Shown one piece after another: positions 44,345 through 54,990 of a stretch of DNA of 64,000 nt. Positions within the stretch are counted from its first letter, which is position 1, and each line of letters begins with the position of its first letter. Made by a program: the position numbers and the translations under genes. The notes beneath the pieces are model-generated. The model was given only the letters and a program-made list of their open reading frames with translations, was not told where the DNA came from and ran no database searches. Source of the stretch: Gambelia wislizenii (lineage: Eukaryota > Chordata > Lepidosauria > Squamata > Crotaphytidae); assembly GCA_030847615.1 (NCBI GenBank), contig JAUMIR010000001.1, positions 382,894,687-382,958,686 on the forward strand, written 5' to 3'.

Positions 44345-45110
44345 AATATACTGCCTCCTGCTTATTCTAATGGCCTTCCCCTTCTATTTGAGCTTTACCC
44401 TCTGTAATCATTTGCTCCCTGGTGTTTTTTGTTTACACAGCAAAATACAAGGACATTTTAGCACAACTGGCAGTGCAGCCCTATAACTCACAGACTAAAC
44501 TGGGATTTTAAATTGCTCAATAACTCATTCTTATAGCAATATTCTAAAGGGAGCTTCAAGTGGGACCATTTCATCATTGTTTCCCACGTCATCAAAATCT
44601 GAATTAAAGAATTATTTCAACATCAGATGTTACTTGTAAGATCAAAGAGATGACTCTGAACAAAACCATGTATTTCTAATTTTTCTTCAGATACAAAAGC
44701 AGCTCATAATCCAAAAGGTTTATGTGCTCTACCTTCTTTGCATGTGTTACTTTTATTTTCTGCAGGGAGGGAGAACTAAATTGTGCAAGCTGAAAATGCT
44801 GTTTTAAATTATTTTTTGCCTGTATTAAATTATTTTAAACTGTTTTAAGCTACAATTTTGCTGTATGTACCCTGCCTGGGTATAAATACAGTGAGATATA
44901 AAAATTGTAATAAAATGAATACTGACCAATGTGATCTTTTTCCTCCACTTTTTAATCAGGCTACACCCCATATAACATTAAAAGCAATTACATGTTACAG
45001 TTACAGTGCAGAAAGAATGTCATTATCTCTCATTACATTACAATCATAATGTAACTTAGATATGTCTTAGCGATTGCACAAGGGAATTAATTACAAGTAA
45101 ACAGAGTTAC
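44345..45110. other. Unassigned AT-rich stretch
   Basis: I see no gene. TTGCTGTATGTACCCTGCCTGGGTATAAATAC near 44859 resembles the 3' end of an old LINE on the plus strand. Confidence 0.35.
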
Positions 45111-45113
45111 TTA

Positions 45114-45622
45114 GGACTTTATCAGACCACCCCCACATTAATGTTCTTTTGCCAGCATAAATCATAGTGGTTTTTTTGCTGACAAATAAACCCCCTACGA
45201 GACCTACCTTTGCAAGCATCAATGGAGCACAAACAGAGCTCCATTTACTTCTGGGGTTGAGATCTTGCGGATTCCACATGCTGCCTTGCTCCCCACCCCC
45301 ATGCTAATCCCCTGTGCCACCCCTGCCGCCCCCCATGCCACCGTGCCCCTTGCTGCCCTCCCACCACCCACTACACCCCTGCACACCTTGCTGCTCCCCA
45401 CCCTCCCCACATCCCCCATCCCCCCTGCACACACACACACCATGCCACATCCCCCATGCTACTCATACCTCTTGCCAGTAGCCATGTTTAGAAGGGACTT
45501 AAAAGTCCACATGTTCCCACCCCCAGTGTGCTGATTGGCTGCCCAACCAAGCTTTGATTTGTTGGTCAGTTTCCTAAACAGCCAATCAGCACACTGGAAA
45601 TGGCAACATGCCCAAGAGAAAA

Positions 45623-45653
<31 letters not shown>

Positions 45654-46017
45654 AACAGAAAGTTCACACAAGCACAAAAACACACTTTAAAAGTCCCAAG
45701 TACACCTGGGGGGGGGAGTTCTCAAAAAGAACATCCCCTACTTGGCTGTTGCCATCTCAACCAGAAGTGTTGAGATGTATGTTGAGATGCCGGTTGATGC
45801 TGCATTCACGTGAGCACAATGGCGCAAGGATTCAAACACTGGCAATACTGGCACAAAAACGCAAGGGGAATGCTATTGACAGCTTGGCCATCAGTAAAAA
45901 ATGTACCCCTCATTTACATTACATGATTGCGAAAGGATGACATCATGTGGTTTGTGTGCCCTTTTGCAATCATTAGGCATCTATAAGACACCAGATTTGC
46001 CTGGTCTGATAAAGTCC
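45114..46017. mobile_element. 904-bp inverted-repeat DNA element with GGACTTTATCAGACCA ends
   Basis: The left end GGACTTTATCAGACCACC pairs with the right end CCTGGTCTGATAAAGTCC. Flanks are TTA (45111-45113) and TTT (46018-46020), one mismatch. The left arm carries TTGCTGACAAATAAACCCCC and GGAGCACAAACAGAGCTCCA; the right arm carries GGTTGATGCTGCATTCACGT, TGATTGCGAAAGGATGACAT and CATTAGGCATC. The middle has a C-rich region (45287-45450), and a (GATA)n microsatellite near 45626. Partial copies lie at 32809-33190, 56440-57026 and 60002-60526. No transposase is encoded. Confidence 0.8.
45626..45655 (+). repeat. (GATA)n microsatellite
   Basis: About seven tandem copies of the tetranucleotide GATA, within the inverted-repeat element at 45114-46017. 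Confidence 0.95.
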
Positions 46018-46020
46018 TTT

Positions 46021-47490
46021 GAGATGCAATAGAACAATGGGGAAACCTACAATATAAATACTAAGGAGGTGAGCAGTATTCTTCCAATGCTACTCTTTGA
46101 CAGTGTGGATGATGATGATGATGATGATGATGACGACGACAATAACATATGTATCTATAGCTGTCTGTGAACAGGACTTCTGCTAGATAAAAAAGATGAA
46201 AGAAAACAATATCCAGAGGAAGCAGAAGGAGTAATTTTCCCCTTCAAACTGCAGCTCCTGTGCCTCAAAAATCTGCTCTGGAGGGCTGGGAAACCAACTG
46301 GAGGGAGATTTCCCTGTAAGAGGGAAGGAAATTATGCTCTGTCCCAATGGCACGGGAGACCCAAAGTCATGTTGGGTTTAAGCCTATTAAATCTGTATAT
46401 ATTTCTTTCTTTAAAATGCAATTGCAAATCCATATTCAACCATAATCCTAACAAAGCTCACAGTGGGAATGTTAATTATTTCTTTCAATTAAATGAAAAA
46501 CATATATTTCGGAGCAAGTTAATCTTTTGTATACAATGTGGATAATTCCATGCCATCAGCACTTTGCTAATTATTTTAATTAGCCTTAATTAAAACTTTC
46601 ATGTGGGAAATTCCAAAATAATAGCTGTGTTGCAACAACAGAATTTTATCTTACCTTAAAGACTTTCAACTTTGCATAACTTTTGTCAATTTGTCACTTT
46701 GCAGCATAGGCTTTGCATCACTTTGTCAGTTGCAGTGTGGTAACTTCAGTTGACAGAAATTCCCACATCTATTGGAGCAACACTGTTGTTGGACTTAGAG
46801 AGAACAGCCACACTGTCAGGGAATTGTTGGCTTGCTCATTCTCCAGTGAGATGTGCCATTGCCTGCCAGGACAAATAAAATTCTCTAAACAAGAGAATAA
46901 ATGGTCACAAATCTGTTCTAAAATATAGAACATTCAGGAACTGGCAGGAGAACGTTTTCCTTTGCAGAATATGCTAGTATTGACCTCAAAGTCACCATGT
47001 TTCAAGGAAAAGATTTCAGAGGCCAATTCCAGTGTCAAATTAGTCAAACCAGAGTTTGTAAACAAGCATTTACTGTGAGTTTAATTGAGACCAGGAATTT
47101 CTTGTCCACAGTAGAAATTAGACACAACATTTTTTGAATGAGATGCCCTCAGTTTTTATGATGTTTTGAATGTGTTTTAACTTAATATTTTAATTGGATT
47201 ATTTATTTTTATACCTTTTGTATTATATATTGCTTGAAGTTTTTTTATCTTTAATTTTATATTGCAAGCTGCTTTTGGTCTCATATTGGAAGAAAAGTGG
47301 GATATAAATTAAATAAATAACAAAACTAAACAGATCATGAAACACAATTTCCTGCTTCTTTTGTACCATCATTTGTATATATATTCATCTGCTACTTTAT
47401 GAGTCCCATTTGTGCCTCTTTGAGTCCTATTTGGGAGAAAAGCAGGATATAAATCAAAGAAATAAATTTAAGTTTTGCTAATTAATAGCA
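46021..47490. other. Unassigned stretch
   Basis: I see no gene. A (GAT)n tract ending in GAC units lies at about 46108-46140. TTTTATATTGCAAGCTGC...GGGATATAAATTAAATAAATAA at 47257-47320, and GCAGGATATAAATC near 47440, look like old LINE 3' ends on the plus strand. Confidence 0.4.
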
Positions 47491-47493
47491 GAT

Positions 47494-47793
47494 TGTGGCC
47501 AAATTGATCACCAACAGTGGTCCGCCCTGGCCTCACATCGGGAGGCATGGAGACGCACTATCCACAATGCTGCAGCCTTATTTGAGAACTCACGACGAAC
47601 AAGTCTTGAAGAGAAACGACAACGCAGAAAGAATCACAACCCAAAAACATCACCCAAGGAGACCTTCTGCTGTGCTTTTTGCAACCGGACTTGTTTATCT
47701 CGGATTGGCCTTTTTAGTCATCAGCGCGCTTGCAGAAAGCACGGGATGAGTCCTTCCTGAATCTTCGTTTGCGAAGAAAAGCCAGAGAGAGAT
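47494..47793 (+). pseudogene. LINE 3' end, same family as 6235-8500
   Basis: The text from GGCCAAATTGATCACCAACA to GAAAAGCCAGAGAGAG matches 4530-4815 and 8200-8490. It keeps the terminal Cys/His finger region (in one frame CxFCNRTCLSRIGLFSHQRA). Only about 300 bp remain, 5'-truncated, with frameshifts. Confidence 0.8.
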
Positions 47794-48313
47794 CTCTTGC
47801 ATTTTATTTATTTATCTATTCATATAGAATATTTTAAAATTGTTCTTCATCCCTTTGGCCTCACTGTTTTATACTTTTCAAAGACATATCGTATTAGTCT
47901 GGAATATCAGTATGCAAAGGAATCTTGTAACACTTTTGAGACTAACAGATAGAAAGAAGTTGGTAGCATAAGCTTTCATAGACTTAAGTCTACTTCATCA
48001 GATGAATGGAGTGAAGTGCCTAGGATGCATGTGTGAATAGCAATATAATGCAAAATTTGTGTGTATGGTGGTGAGGGGACAAGTTAAGTTTTAACAATGG
48101 TCATTGGGGGACAAAGGCAGGATGAAAGGTGTTGGCTAAAGCCAAAGTAAGTAGATGTATATTCTAATTCTGTTGTTTCTTTTCCCAATCTTCCTTTGTA
48201 GTTCTTTTGTTCAAGGATTGCTGTTCTGAGGTCTGAGATAGAATGTTCAGGAAGACTGAAGTGTTCAACTGGTTTTGGTATATTCCTAATGTCTTGTTTA
48301 TACCCATTTACCT

Positions 48314-48601
48314 TCAGACATAGAGGCTGCTAGGTTGGCCCAGTGTAAAATGCTGAGGGAATTGTTGACAGGGTATGACATATATCACATTAGAGGATGA
48401 GCAAGTGAAACTATCTCTAATATTGTGAATGATGTGATTAGGTTCTGTGATGATACTTTCCAAGTAGATGTGTGAGCAGAGTTGGCATCTGGGTTTGTGG
48501 CAAGGTCTTGTACCCAACTCCTCATCCATGCTGTATTTCTCCTGTAGGTAACTGTTTAAGATTGGAAGGCTGTCTGTAGACAAGTAAAGACCCACCACCA
48601 A
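48314..48601 (-). pseudogene. Penelope-like element endonuclease-region fragment
   Basis: The frame reads STDSLPILNSYLQEKYSMDE, then RPCHKPRCQLCSHIYLESII, NHIIHNIRDSFTCSSSNVIYVIPCQQ, the cysteine-rich linker and start of the GIY-YIG endonuclease of Penelope-like elements. After IPCQQ the usual xxxYIGQT part is lost by frameshift (the frame reads FPQHFTLGQPSS). Inactive. Confidence 0.85.
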
Positions 48602-48884
48602 GAGCCTTTAGACTTCAGCATTATTACCCAGATAGGTTGCAATTTATTGATATGTCTGAAAGGTTTCAGTTGGGAGCTGTATGTAATCACTAATGGGAAT
48701 CTGCCATTTCCTCTCTTTAGTCTGTTCTATAACAGGTTAGTCCCAGGTACAACTCTCACCTTATTGATTTTTTTTATTTCTTATGGTAGGTGTTGTAGCT
48801 TGAGGAATGTTTATTGTAATTCCATGAGTTTGGTGTCCCTGTCTTGTGGGTATAAGCAGATGTATTGGAGGGCTTCCCTGTAAA

Positions 48885-49078
48885 CTATGGATTTGGCAGT
48901 GTCTTCAAAGTGGAAACTGGAGATGTGTAAGTACATGTAGTGGTCAGTAGGTTTGCAATATAGTGTGGTGCTTTGTGTAACTGTACCGTGGTGTCCAGAA
49001 AGTGAAATTGTTCTGTTGACAATTCTAGGCTGAGATTGACAGTAGGGAGGAAGTTGTTGAAATTCTGGTGGAACATCA
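48885..49078 (-). pseudogene. Penelope-like element RT fragment downstream of the CR1 insertion
   Basis: The frame from FHQNFNNFLPTVNLSLELST continues with EQFHFLDTTVQLHKAPHY and LLTTTCTYTSPVS, the post-catalytic RT region of Penelope-like elements. It begins exactly where the CR1 3' tail ends. The first residues of the overlapping open frame to 49160 come from the CR1. Confidence 0.8.
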
Positions 49079-50257
49079 TAGAATCATAGAATTGTAGAGT
49101 TGGAAAAGACCACAAGAGCCATCCAGTCCAACCCCCTGCATTGCAGGAAATCACGATCAAAGCATCCCCTACAGATGGCCATCCAGCCTCTGTTTAAAGA
49201 CCTCCAAGGAAGGAGATCCCACCATGCTCCGAGGGAGTGTGTACCACTGCCAAACAGCTTTTACTGTCAAAAAGTTCCTCCTAATGTTGAGGTGGAATCT
49301 CTGTTCCTGGAGCTTGCATCCATTGTTCTATGTCCTACGAGATTTTCACACGGGCTATATATATTTTCACATGGGCTATACACAGGTTGGGAAAGGTTTT
49401 CCCTTTCGGATGATGTCCACCCTGTTCCGTTCCTACGTTATGCCTGTTCTGTTTTCTCCTCATGATATAGTAATCATGGGGAGAAGTCGTTAATAGGCAC
49501 CCAGTTCCGTTACTGTTACGGAATCACAGGTATGCGAATAGGATCCCGTCCCTGTTCTGGAATGACAAGGACGGGGGAGGAGCTTTGTGACAGGCACTTC
49601 CTGCCCCGATCAGGGCAGCCAGGTAAGTGCCACCCTTCCCACCCCCCTTCCTGGGTTACTTGTATTTATTTATTTATTTATTTTATTCTTTCTTTTGACA
49701 GCTGGGGGGGTTTTAATTTGAATTTCACTCCAGTTCATTCTCTCGCAAGAACGAGCGGGAGTTTCCCTGGCCGGTCATAAAAGAAGCTTTATGAGAGCTG
49801 CATTTACAGCCAGCCGGGCAAGGAGGGAGGAGGACCATTCCTGTTCTGGAATGGAGGTAAGTGTGCGAACGTTTACCTCCATTCCATTGCAGTAACGGGA
49901 GAGAAGGTGGTGGGACAGAATTAGGGCTTTTAGCCCCCGTGTGAAAATCTCCCTAGTCTCTGGAGCAGCAGAAAACAAGCTTGCTCCAATCTCAATATGA
50001 CACCCCTTCAAATACTTAAACAGGGCTATCATATCGCCCCTTAACCATCTTTTTTTCCAGGTTAAACATGCCCAGCTCCCTAAATCTTTCCTCATAAGGC
50101 AAGGTTTCCAGACCTTTCACCATTTTAGTTGCCCTCCTCTGGACACACTCCAATTTGTCAATATCCTTTTTGAATTGTGGTGCCCAGAACTGGACACAGT
50201 ATTCTAGGTGAGGCCTGACCAAGGCAGAATAGAGTGGCACTATTACTTCCCTTGATA
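49079..50257 (-). mobile_element. CR1 LINE inserted in the Penelope-like element, itself interrupted
   Basis: A minus-strand CR1 runs from about 50257 ([20 protein letters not shown], then [23 protein letters not shown]) to the CR1 tail CAATTCTATGATTCTATG at 49079. A 615-bp DNA element splits it at 49338-49952; the CR1 text resumes on both sides with CTA duplicated. Confidence 0.9.
49338..49952. mobile_element. 615-bp inverted-terminal-repeat DNA element with (C/G)GAGATTTTCACACGGG ends
   Basis: The left end CGAGATTTTCACACGGGCTA pairs with the right end TAGCCCCCGTGTGAAAATCTCC, flanked by CTA (49335-49337 and 49953-49955). In other CR1 copies CTA occurs once at this point (TGTCCTAGTCTCTGG), confirming the insertion. 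The interior carries TTTCGGATGATG at 49404, a motif also in the palindromic elements, and a (TATT)n tract near 49660. No coding capacity. Confidence 0.85.
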
Positions 50258-50611
50258 CCTCAGGTAGAAGAGAGGTTTCAGGATGCAGGAGTTAATAAAG
50301 TGTTGTTCCAGGTCAGCCATGAAGATATTGGCATATTGTGGTGCCATGTGTGTGCCCATGGCAATAACATTAACTTAAAGGTATCTGTTATTACTATAAG
50401 TGAAGTAGTTGTCTGTAAGAACAAAGTGGCAGACCTTTGTGGCTAGGTCTACTATGGTCCCATCTGGAATGATGCATCTGACAGCTTGTGGTCCATCCTT
50501 ATGTGGGATGTTAATATATAGGGATTCCACATCCATAGTGGCTAAGATGGTGTTCCTTGGGAACTTGAGGATGGACTGTAATTTCTGCAGGAAGTCAATC
50601 GTGCCCTTCAC
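50258..50611 (-). pseudogene. Penelope-like element RT fragment upstream of the CR1 insertion
   Basis: The minus strand reads KGTIDFLQKLQSILKFPRNT, ATMDVESLYINIPHKDG, CHFVLTDNYFTYSNNRYL, then in a shifted frame AMGTHMAPQYANIFMADLEQ and KPLFYLRY, ending at the CR1 boundary. These are the palm motifs of Penelope-like RT, including TMDVESLYxNIPH with a catalytic aspartate. The YxDD box is expected right after LRY, and is exactly where the CR1 begins. Confidence 0.85.
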
Positions 50612-50658
50612 ATACTATAGCTGGGAGTTTTGGTGGCATATGGTTCTAAGGTTCATGT

Positions 50659-50681
50659 GTGTGTGTGTGTGTGTGTGTGTT
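50659..50681 (+). repeat. (GT)n microsatellite
   Basis: About 11 tandem GT units. Another dinucleotide tract, (AT)n, lies at about 50950-50968, next to CACACA-type text. Confidence 0.9.
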
Positions 50682-50900
50682 TCAGATAGATGGCTCATAT
50701 ATCCATTTTTATAGTTTGTTTGGGTTTTTCTCCTTGTAGAAGAGTGAGAGGCAAAATACCTTTGATAATTGAGGAGAGCATCATTAATTCATCTGGCAGT
50801 GAACTGTAGCCTACAGAAGTTTGTCACAACCGGTCTTTCAGGTGTGAAAAGACTGCTTTTTGAAAGCTTTTAATAATTCTTTGCCTAGAGGTATTGCATC

Positions 50901-51305
50901 TGCAGTTCTCCAACTTTTACTTTCTGACACACACAAACACACATACACACATATATATATATATATATGTACAAAAAAGGAGAAGAAGGGAAGGAAAGTG
51001 GGAACATGAAAAATACACAAGATTTTTAGAAGAGAATCAAATAGAACAATTAGAGAAATTTTAGGCACTGATGCAAGGATAGTTGACCATTGAGTTCTTA
51101 AGCTCTTTTAGAGTACAATTCATTTAACAAAATTAGGTATATTATACATTCTCATTAATTTCTGTTGGAAATGGCTAACCATATTTGAATAAATAGAATT
51201 TAACAGTGAGCCATGCCCCAAATGGCACACGTCTACCCAAAATTACTTAGATTTGAATGTCCATTAGTAGAAAAGCTACTGAATAAGTGTATGTGTGTAT
51301 ATATG
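50901..51305. other. Unassigned AT-rich stretch
   Basis: I see no gene here apart from simple repeats near 50930-50970. Confidence 0.4.
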
Positions 51306-51307
51306 TG

Positions 51308-51480
51308 TCCCTTCAAGTTACCTGTTGACTTATGGCAACCCCATGAATATCACAGGATTTTCTTAGGCAAGAAAAACTCAGAGGTGGATTTTGCCAGTTC
51401 CTTCCTCTGAAATACAACCTACAGCACCTGGAATTCATTGGTGATCTACCATACAAGAACCAACCAGGGCTGACCTAAGT
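51308..51480 (-). mobile_element. 5S rRNA-headed SINE, 5'-truncated
   Basis: The plus-strand text TCCCTTCAAGTTACCTGTTG, ATGGCAACCCCATGAATATC and CCAGTTCCTTCCTCTGAAAT is the reverse complement of the 5S-SINE body and tail (compare 2770-2973). At 51455-51480, AGAACCAACCAGGGCTGACC is the reverse complement of the 5S-like text GGTCAGCCCTGGTTGG. The rest of the 5S head is missing. Confidence 0.7.
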
Positions 51481-52423
51481 AATTATAACATACCTAAAAT
51501 AAACTGACAATAGTTTCATTATATATATTGAATGGTTCTACTGTCAGCAAATTAATAATGTTTACCAAGAGCAGAAACCACAAGGAATTGTTCATAGATT
51601 AATAGAAGTGTATGCTTTTCAGAACCTTAAATACTTTATAAGACTGGATTAAAAGAGCAAAACATGTTTTAGGCAACAAGCCTTTGAAACAGGTGTGATT
51701 CCCTGATCCCATCTCTTAACTGTGGGATTGATGGTTCATTGTCTTATATCTGTCAATCTTTATCCAGCTAGAGCTCCTTATAGTTTACCAGTTTGGACAC
51801 CTGGGCATCCAAGGCAGTAAACAACAGTATTGTCTAGTAGGCAAATCAACATCAACAGTCCCCTTAAGAATTTGTTAAGCTTTGAAGTTCAGGAAATTTA
51901 TTATGGCAGGAATAAAGAAACAACTTTATATTCTTTTTTTATTTGTTAAAGGAAATGATAAGCTATAAGTTATACACTGTTAGTAGAGATTCATCATGTC
52001 ACATAAACATTTCCAGACTAAACACGTTTCTTTTACAGATATTTCAGAGTATAGACTTTTATCACTTATCATAGACTTTACACAGTCTAGGTATATTAAG
52101 CTGTTATCTCATGTAAGGAACACATTTTAAACATCTAAGGCACATAAGCCACCTTGGGTACCACCATGGGAGAAAGGCAGGATATAAATAAAATAAATAA
52201 TAAATAAGAACACAGTACCAATTAGTACATGAGCATGGTATTACATGGTAGTGATAAGGAATATAATATTGCACAATATTGGGGCATCATAGCTCATAAT
52301 TAATCTCTTAGAGGCATTTGCATACATTGGCACATCTCACACAGGCACTTTCATACATTTGCAGTATTTACTAGCATTTCAGCATTATTACTAAACTGTA
52401 TTAATTCAGCATTGTACTACAGT
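51481..52423. other. Unassigned AT-rich stretch
   Basis: I see no gene. CACCTTGGGTACCACCATGG...GGCAGGATATAAATAAAATAAATAA at 52150-52205 is an old LINE-type 3' end on the plus strand. Confidence 0.4.
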
Positions 52424-52433
52424 CACATGCATT

Positions 52434-52670
52434 CCAGAACCAGTGTGGTGTCGTGGTTTGAGTATTGGATTACAGTTCTGAAGACTAGGGTTCAAATCCC
52501 CTCTCTGCCATGAAAACCCATTGGGTGACCTTAGGCAAGTCACACTATCTCAGCCTTAGAGGAAAGCAATGCAAAATCTCCTCTGAATAAATCTTGCCAA
52601 GAAACCCCCATGATAGGTTTGCCTTAGGGTTGCCATAAATTGGAAATGACTTGAGGACACACAACAACAA
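52434..52670 (+). mobile_element. Sauria-type tRNA-derived SINE with exact target duplication
   Basis: The A box region GTGGTGTCGTGGTTTGAG and B box AGGGTTCAAATCCC near 52488 are followed by the same body and tail as the copy at 44109-44340, ending ...GACTTGAGGACACACAACAACAA. The flanks CACATGCATT (52424-52433 and 52671-52680) are an exact 10-bp target-site duplication. Not a functional tRNA gene. Confidence 0.9.
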
Positions 52671-52680
52671 CACATGCATT

Positions 52681-53060
52681 ACACTAATTCAGTACAGATA
52701 TAATCAGAGAGTAAATTTGTCTTATTAGTGAGCATTGATGTCAATAGAGTTTATGTATGGTCAGTAGGGCTATGTATGGTGAATATATTAATGTTGGCCT
52801 ATTGGGGTTTGCAAAAGCAGCATCTTCTTTGGCTCAGTCATGAAGTGACTGGCTCTGACATGCAGTAATTTGTTCTCTTTTATATTATTCACGGCATTTG
52901 TTTATTTGTTCTATCAGTGAGTCAGGTTAGTGTGTCTTATTGAATCTCAATTTTAGAAGCACACTTTATCTGATTTGACTTCGTTATGTAGTTTTATATT
53001 GGGCATACTCCCATATATATGGCTTTCTGAAGCCATTTACACACACGCAGCTGTGAAGCC
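52681..53060. other. Unassigned AT-rich stretch
   Basis: I see no gene or bounded repeat here. Confidence 0.35.
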
Positions 53061-53063
53061 TCA

Positions 53064-53555
53064 GAGGTTTATCATACAAGGAAAGGGAAGGGGCAGTAAA
53101 GCCCAAGAGTAGTGCATCTCACCTTGCCTTATCACACAACGCCAGCATGCTTCAGCTGTTCTCCTATTCCAGTCCCATGAGAGATGGTGGTAAAGGTGAG
53201 TCTTTTCTAACTGGAAAAATCCATTAGAAAAAAGACTCGCCTTTACCACTGTCTCCCACAGGACTGGAACAGGAGAACAGCTGAAGCACCTTAATTTTAT
53301 GTGATAAAGCAAGGCAGGACTAGGTCGGTAAAATGAGTACCCGGCTTGTGGGGGCAATTAGCTATCACACATTGGAAGCTGCTTCTTGCAGTGTAGATGT
53401 GTAAATTGCTATTGCTTAAAAACAATTTGTAAGCTGCTCTGATAGCCTTGTGGCTGAAGAGCGGGGTATAAATAAATAAATAAATAAATAAATTAAAAAT
53501 GACATGCTACTCTGGGGTTTTACTACTGCTTCCCTCCCCTCATGCGATAAGCCCC
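53064..53555. mobile_element. Foldback DNA element with GGGGCTTATC-type ends, split by a SINE
   Basis: Left GAGGTTTATCATACAAGGAA pairs with right ...CTCATGCGATAAGCCCC, and the central arms around 53219-53231 (AAAGGTGAGTCTTTTCTAAC against TAGAAAAAAGACTCGCCTTT) pair closely. It is flanked by TCA (53061-53063 and 53556-53558). A truncated tRNA SINE (53326-53497) lies in the right arm and must be removed for the outer arms to pair. Related to 13241-13494 in ends and the TCTCCCACAGGACTGGAAC segment. Confidence 0.75.
53326..53497 (+). mobile_element. tRNA-derived SINE body, inserted in a foldback arm
   Basis: The text GGTCGGTAAAATGAGTACCC, GGGGGCAATTAGCTATCACA, and GAGCGGGGTATAAATAAATA ending in (AAAT)n matches the SINE body at 23210-23373. 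The tRNA-like head is absent (5'-truncated). Confidence 0.85.
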
Positions 53556-53558
53556 TCA

Positions 53559-54685
53559 ATTTTCAGTTTGTTAGGGGTTAGCTGCCTTTGCACCCAGAAT
53601 AGCCTTCAATTCTTTTCCTTATACAGACAGTTTTTAATCCTTTAGTTCACCGTGTAGAAGGCAAGATGGCAACATTTTTGGCAGAATTTCTGTCATACAT
53701 TAATCATATGTCTGATCATATTGCCTCATTGTCTGAGAGAGGAAGACAAACAAAAAAAGCAAATTAGTATAATGGAGACAAAGAGAAAAGAAAGAACAAA
53801 GGAAAAGAGACAGAGCATCAAGTGAAGTATGCACGGATTCTAAGCTATGCAAAACTAATGCTTCTGCTAGTCATAGATAATAATTCTGTTTATAGTTCAG
53901 TGGATTTCCCATTCATCTGCCACAATTTTTTTAAAGTCGTTCTTTGTCAGTTTGGGGGTTCCTGGTTGCATTTGGGAAGAAAGATGGAAGTTATTATTGT
54001 ATTAACCACTTTTATTTTTTAAAAAGTGCAAGACAGAGTCATGCAGCAGCTAGAGGCAATATACAAATATCAACCTGAGCACATAAAAATTGACTATAAT
54101 ACTTTCCATCCTCAAGTGAAATTATACTGAATAAACTGTAATCTTGCTAATATCGATGCCCATTCTATATGGCAGAGATACCAGCAGTTGCACAAGCAGA
54201 TGGAGTCTGTGTTCAGTGCAGCATATGAGTTCATAGGATTGCAGCTACGCTTTCCTTGCTAATCAAAATAACTTTCCATCGAATCCAAACTGGTCTTACA
54301 GATGTACTGCCAGGTATCTTAACATATTTTCTTCCATTCCTTCCCAAATTATTCAAGGGCAGTAGGCAAGCTTTCAATGAAGGGCCTGCCAGGACTCCTC
54401 ACCTGCATTTTTGAAGTATTGGATGTTTCTTTTTCAGGCTTCCATGCCACCTAGACAAGCCAATGTTGGCTAATTTGCTATCCAAGCATCTGACCAAGCT
54501 CAGCAGTAGTAGCTAACATGAACCAGCTGCTCTTATATGTGTAGTTTTACCCTAGCAGTGTAAAGATTTTATGGCTGTTCTACAAACACAGGCTATGTAT
54601 CATAAAATGCAGCCAGCTTATTTGTCTCTTTCCTGACTATTTAATTTTTTGACAGAAAAACTACCATTTGCCAATATTTTTTTCT
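53559..54685. other. Unassigned AT-rich stretch
   Basis: I see no gene here. The 66-residue frame at 53822-54022 has no recognisable domain. Confidence 0.35.
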
Positions 54686-54689
54686 TATT

Positions 54690-54990
54690 TCTTTAAATAT
54701 GCATACCCCACCCTTTATCCAAAGATCTTTGGGCAGCATACAATAAAATTAACTTAAAACAATAAATAATTACAAAAGTTTTAAAACTGTTTTAAAAATA
54801 TTACATAGCTTTCAATTTAAAATATGCCATTTAAAACCGGTTAAAACAATCTTGAATAATATAACCATAAAACATGTGCAGCCTGGATAAAATCAGTTTG
54901 GCCCAAAGGCTTTAATAAAAAGCCTTTATAGAAAGCCAGTATTCACCCAAACTCTGTCAAGAAGCCTTGTTGCTCAGGACACTTTAATCG
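54690..54990 (-). mobile_element. Probable old L2-like LINE 3' end
   Basis: CCCCACCCTTTATCCAAAGA...GGCAGCATACAATAAAATTA followed by A-rich text and CCTTTATAGAAAGCCAGT looks like the reverse complement of an L2-like 3' untranslated region (compare 20690-21100). No readable coding remains. Confidence 0.45.

Larger units (their letters stand above)
47885..50900 (-). mobile_element. Penelope-like retroelement, split by a CR1
   Basis: The outer parts (47885-49078 and 50258-50900) are pieces of one minus-strand Penelope-like element: RT text at 50611-50258, more RT text after the gap near 49078-48890, and a GIY-YIG-type endonuclease region at 48601-48314. The 3' region (47900-48020) carries the TAGCATAAGCTTTCATAGAC and TCTACTTCATCAGATGAAT text common to such elements in reptiles. 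A minus-strand CR1 occupies 49079-50257, and a DNA element sits in the CR1. A (GT)n tract lies at 50659-50681. Confidence 0.8.
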
